From Methanospirillum stamsii (GTDB taxonomy: Archaea; Halobacteriota; Methanomicrobia; Methanomicrobiales; Methanospirillaceae), in assembly GCF_003173335.1 (NCBI RefSeq), contig NZ_QGMZ01000008.1, positions 124,001 through 188,000 of the forward strand: a stretch of 64,000 nt of DNA, written 5' to 3'. Of this stretch, positions 61,060-64,000 are shown in pieces (position 1 is the stretch's first letter; every line of letters starts with the position of its first letter). Made by a program: the position numbers and the translations under genes. The notes under the pieces are model-generated. The model saw only the letters and a list, made by a program, of their open reading frames with translations. It was not told the DNA's origin and searched no databases.

Positions 61060-62508
61060 TTATGTTAATGAGGGGGTAGTGACCTCATACGATTCAATAC
61101 CACCCCTGAAGGTAAACCCTGCTTTTTCCTGAACGCTGAAGAGGAATTTCCCTGTTGAATCTGTTCCGACATTATGCAAAATAACCGTTTGTCCATTATT
61201 TGCAACGATTGCCGGAACAGCATTCACCAGGCCTTTAAGCCCTGATTCATGAGCTTTAATACGAATGGTAATATCTGACATTGCTATCTGGCTGTACTGA
61301 TTTATGTTTATATTTGTAAGCCAGCCTGATGCAAATTCTTTACCATTCACATAAACGGTTGCATCCTCAAAATCAAACTGCACGATTGCGTTATTGATGA
61401 TGGATATTGACCCAATTCCCCCCTCGTTTATTACAATCCTGACCTGGTCGTCCTTCTTTAGAGAATAATCCTTACCCCCAATGCGCATGGTCATTCCCGG
61501 ACCTTTCACACTGAAAAACAGCTGACCCCCGTCATCGATTTCAGCAGTGCCCGGACCAGAAAGAAGTGTGTCCTGTCTTTCCATTGGCAGGACGGTTATC
61601 TCCTTTACCGGTGAGGGTGAACTCTCGTCTGGATCACAAAATACCATATCAAGGCTTGCGGAGTACGTGCCCGGGAACGGATACATATGTTCCGGATATC
61701 TTGTATTGGAAGTCATACCATCTCCAAAGTCCCATGTCCGGTTTTGTGCGCATACTGTCGTCTGGTCTGCAAACTGGACCACAAGCGGCTGAACCCCGGA
61801 GGTTGGTTGTGCATCAAACCGGATGAGTTCAGCAGGAATTAATGATTCCTGAACCTGCATCCCTGGACCGGTCTGATAACCGGCAGATAGTTCCGTTACC
61901 TGGACAGGTGTCTGAACCGGTTCAGGTGTTGGTTCTGGTGTCGGGGTTGGAGTCGGAGTTGGCGTGGGATCCGCAGAAGTCGAGAATAGCAGGCTCTGCA
62001 TGTCACCTTTTGTATAAATGACTGCTATTGTTGCAGGTTTTGCATATCCTGATGTATCTATTTTCAGAACGCTGTTCTGACTCCATGGCCAGGATTCCCC
62101 ACCCATCAGCATGAGTTTGTCTGAAGGAATCTCATTCCCGTCAATGGTGAATCTGATATCCTGCAACTCAAGGTCAGGTCCTGATTCAAGGTGCAGGTAG
62201 AGATCTTCTGCCGACTGACTGGGAGTAATGATAACCTCCGGTGGGCCGGATGGCGCCATCATGGGCATTACAATAAAAACCCCGGCAAGTATTATCGCGA
62301 TAGCAACAACTGCAACAATTATCAGCCGTAAATCAATCTCCAGTTCACGCCCTTCAGGTTCAGAAGCTGGTTCTTCTTCAGTCTCCCCGGGCAAGGTGAC
62401 TGGTTCTTGTTCCGGCTCATTTTCCGGCTCGTCAAGCTCCAGCTCAAGCTCGTCAGCCGACCCCTCATCATCGAGAAGTTCGAGCATATCCTCTTCATCT
62501 TTCATCAA
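61060..62508 (-). CDS. Membrane-anchored PKD protein with acidic cytoplasmic tail
   Basis: This 482-aa protein starts with ~75 very acidic residues (DEEDMLELLDDEGSADELEL...), then one helix (IIVAVVAIAIILAGVFIVMPM), a domain with MGGESWPWSQNSVLKID, a TPTPTPTP linker, one PKD domain (VQPLVVQFADQTTVCAQNRTWDFGDG) and a C-terminal beta domain ending FTFRGGIESYEVTT. It is clearly a paralogue of the adjacent downstream gene with one PKD fewer. The acidic tail may contact basic cytoplasmic partners. The two genes are 39 bp apart and probably form an operon. Confidence 0.72.
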   Translation of the reverse strand: MMKDEEDMLELLDDEGSADELELELDEPENEPEQEPVTLPGETEEEPASEPEGRELEIDLRLIIVAVVAIAIILAGVFIVMPMMAPSGPPEVIITPSQSAEDLYLHLESGPDLELQDIRFTIDGNEIPSDKLMLMGGESWPWSQNSVLKIDTSGYAKPATIAVIYTKGDMQSLLFSTSADPTPTPTPTPTPEPTPEPVQTPVQVTELSAGYQTGPGMQVQESLIPAELIRFDAQPTSGVQPLVVQFADQTTVCAQNRTWDFGDGMTSNTRYPEHMYPFPGTYSASLDMVFCDPDESSPSPVKEITVLPMERQDTLLSGPGTAEIDDGGQLFFSVKGPGMTMRIGGKDYSLKKDDQVRIVINEGGIGSISIINNAIVQFDFEDATVYVNGKEFASGWLTNININQYSQIAMSDITIRIKAHESGLKGLVNAVPAIVANNGQTVILHNVGTDSTGKFLFSVQEKAGFTFRGGIESYEVTTPSLT

Positions 62509-62642
62509 TTACCTCCGTTCCGGATACCGGGGGCTCACATCCCACAAACAGGCCAGATATCTGTATGATCCAATTATCCAATATATTATATAAAAGATGG
62601 TGTTTGATATTGTAACAAAAAAGCAAGAAATACTTGAGAAGG

Positions 62643-64000
62643 CTATACATGCCTTACAAATTTACTACAGTCCCGGATCCTGATATCAGTCAGGTAGTGA
62701 ATTGCTGTTTCATTCTTCGGGTTTATCCTGGTAGCTTCTTTGAAGCATTTTCTGGCTTCACAATATTCCCTGAGTTGGTAGAGAACAAATCCTTTTGCGG
62801 CAAATAATTCATCAATAGATTCTTTCTGTATACTTTCAGGAGGTATTTCTTTCACCATTTCTGAAAGGTCAGCAAGTAAGGTATTTGCACCTGAATAATC
62901 CCCGGAGTCTATCATCTCCTGAGCTTGTCGGGATATCTTCTGAAAAATTTCACTCTGTTCATTATTCGTCAGATTTTTGTAACCGGTAAGAATTGGTTTT
63001 ATTTCCGGTTCGTTTGTGCCTGGTTTTTCTCTCTCATCGTTGGTATCAGATTCCTGTTTAGGTTTTTTTTCATTACCTTTCTGGACAATATGGTTGTAAA
63101 TTCTTTCAATTTCTTTTTCATCTTCAATATTGGTACATGACTCTTTAGCATTACTCAATAAATCCAGTGCTTCATCACCTTTGCCGATATTAAATAGTGA
63201 GATACTTTTAAGGAATAATGAGCGATAGTCATCTGGTGTCTGTTTTAGCAGTTCATCAAGACGGATTATTGATTCCTGATATTTTCCCTGCCTGATTAAT
63301 TCCTTGATCTTCTGATGTTCTTCTTTTGAACCTGTTTTGTCTGTTTCTTTACCTTTCTGAGGCTGGATATTCTGTTCCTTCTTTACTGAGAGGATAGGTT
63401 TCTCTTTCAGGTTTTTAGCCTCCAGAATATCCTGTTTTAAAGAGTCGATGGTTTTTCTGGATAAACCTGCTTCAGATACAAGGATGGTCACCGGAACCGG
63501 AGAGGACTGAAGATCAGTGATGTGGTACATGTCACTTTTAGCAGTACTATCACCCGCAGTCTGCAGGAGTACCGCTTGTTCATCAGGCATCACCTGGTCA
63601 GGCAGCAGGTCCTGAAGGTCCCTGTCAGATTGTAATCTTTCATCGATATCAGCATGTATCCGGAGTGAATCAGAAGAGATGACTGCCTGAGATACGGGGT
63701 TTTGCATCGCGGCAAAGTTCAGCCGGTACGGGTCAGGAGAAGGTGGTTCCTGGGGTGGTTTTGCAGCAGAGGGGGTCGGGGATGGTTTTTGAACCGGAGG
63801 TGTTGTACTGGGTTTTGAAGGAGGTGTCTGGTTTTTTACGGACTCTGCCGGTGCCGGAGTTTCCATTTTTGGAAGGGATGGTGAGCAGTATGTTGCAAGA
63901 TGAGCAAGCATCTCTTTGTACTCGGAATCATCAATCTCTCCTTTCGCATATCTGGTAAATAAAACCGCAAGCGGGGGGCTATGTGGATATGCCGGAATAT
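62643..64000 (-). CDS. SHOCT / Pro-rich / TPR protein, 5' end beyond the window
   Basis: The frame is open to the window edge, so the N-terminus is missing. The first readable residues PPLAVLFTRYAKGEIDDSEYKEMLAHL form a SHOCT-type oligomerisation motif, followed by a Pro/Ser/Thr-rich linker (~40 residues), a mixed region, then TPR-like repeats (KIKELIRQGKYQESIIRLDELLKQ; SIGKGDEALDLLSNAK-type; YSGANTLLADLSEM; YCEARKCFKEATRINPKNETAI) separated by a Lys/Glu-rich stretch. No signal is visible in the part present. It may be cytoplasmic scaffolding for the neighbouring surface proteins; 134 bp separate it from them. Confidence 0.7.
   Translation of the reverse strand, partial: IPAYPHSPPLAVLFTRYAKGEIDDSEYKEMLAHLATYCSPSLPKMETPAPAESVKNQTPPSKPSTTPPVQKPSPTPSAAKPPQEPPSPDPYRLNFAAMQNPVSQAVISSDSLRIHADIDERLQSDRDLQDLLPDQVMPDEQAVLLQTAGDSTAKSDMYHITDLQSSPVPVTILVSEAGLSRKTIDSLKQDILEAKNLKEKPILSVKKEQNIQPQKGKETDKTGSKEEHQKIKELIRQGKYQESIIRLDELLKQTPDDYRSLFLKSISLFNIGKGDEALDLLSNAKESCTNIEDEKEIERIYNHIVQKGNEKKPKQESDTNDEREKPGTNEPEIKPILTGYKNLTNNEQSEIFQKISRQAQEMIDSGDYSGANTLLADLSEMVKEIPPESIQKESIDELFAAKGFVLYQLREYCEARKCFKEATRINPKNETAIHYLTDIRIRDCSKFVRHV

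Noticed and set aside
1-64000. CRISPR array or rRNA genes
   Set aside because: No regularly spaced direct repeats and no rRNA-like sequence seen; only one tRNA was found.

Overview
The window looks like the chromosome of a methanogenic archaeon, most likely Methanomicrobiales and Methanospirillum-like. The gene content is archaeal: TFE-alpha, Trm56, class I CCA-adding enzyme, the TIGR00295-type HD protein, COG2150 ACT regulator and CbiZ. A methanogenesis-marker-8 (DUF2099) gene, a DUF3821/TPR/PKD secreted protein, many TPR proteins and Thr-Pro linkers, and TATA-type promoters point the same way. The genus is an inference.

Layout. 1-7 kb is a sparse accessory stretch: a HEPN/MNT pair cut by the window edge, a broken HicB, a GNAT enzyme, an ISH3-like transposase and a Fic protein behind two tandem palindromes, separated by decayed DNA. 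7.7-11.3 kb holds secreted DUF3821 and TPR proteins. 11.5-28 kb is the most striking region: a forward unit (CobN-type chelatase, 26-codon mini-ORF, ABC-2 exporter) faces a tightly overlapped eight-gene reverse operon (CbiZ, BchI-like, BchD-like, BtuF/C/D-like importer, a NifH-NifD fusion and a second nitrogenase-like subunit). Together they have the parts for tetrapyrrole import, metal chelation, ferredoxin-type two-component reduction and export. I read this as an uncharacterised tetrapyrrole (corrinoid- or F430-like) salvage or modification system; the substrate is unknown.

28-45.5 kb is mostly core genome: NrdH/NrdD, ThpR-Cca, a large TPR protein, two C11 (clostripain) proteases, ROK sugar kinase, Kef-type antiporter, SIMPL protein, a five-gene information-processing operon (small protein, Trm56, ATP-grasp, TFE, HD) and an ACT regulator. 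45.7-52.2 kb is a degraded integrated element beginning at tRNA-Leu(GAG): an integrase N-terminal stub fused to a truncated AAA-type ATPase, an iteron-like GCGGAA cluster, a STAS/HATPase-STAS-PIN operon whose ATPase is split by a 135-bp MITE, a strongly promoted unknown 167-aa protein, a truncated secreted protein and a HepT/MntA pair with an amber mutation in hepT. 53-64 kb returns to signalling and surface proteins: LytS-type histidine kinase, PP2C phosphatase, SBP3-Cache sensor, marker 8, PKD membrane proteins and a SHOCT/TPR protein running off the end.

Two genes can only be explained with non-canonical starts inside stop/start overlaps: ATT for the NifH-NifD fusion and CTG for the ATP-grasp protein.
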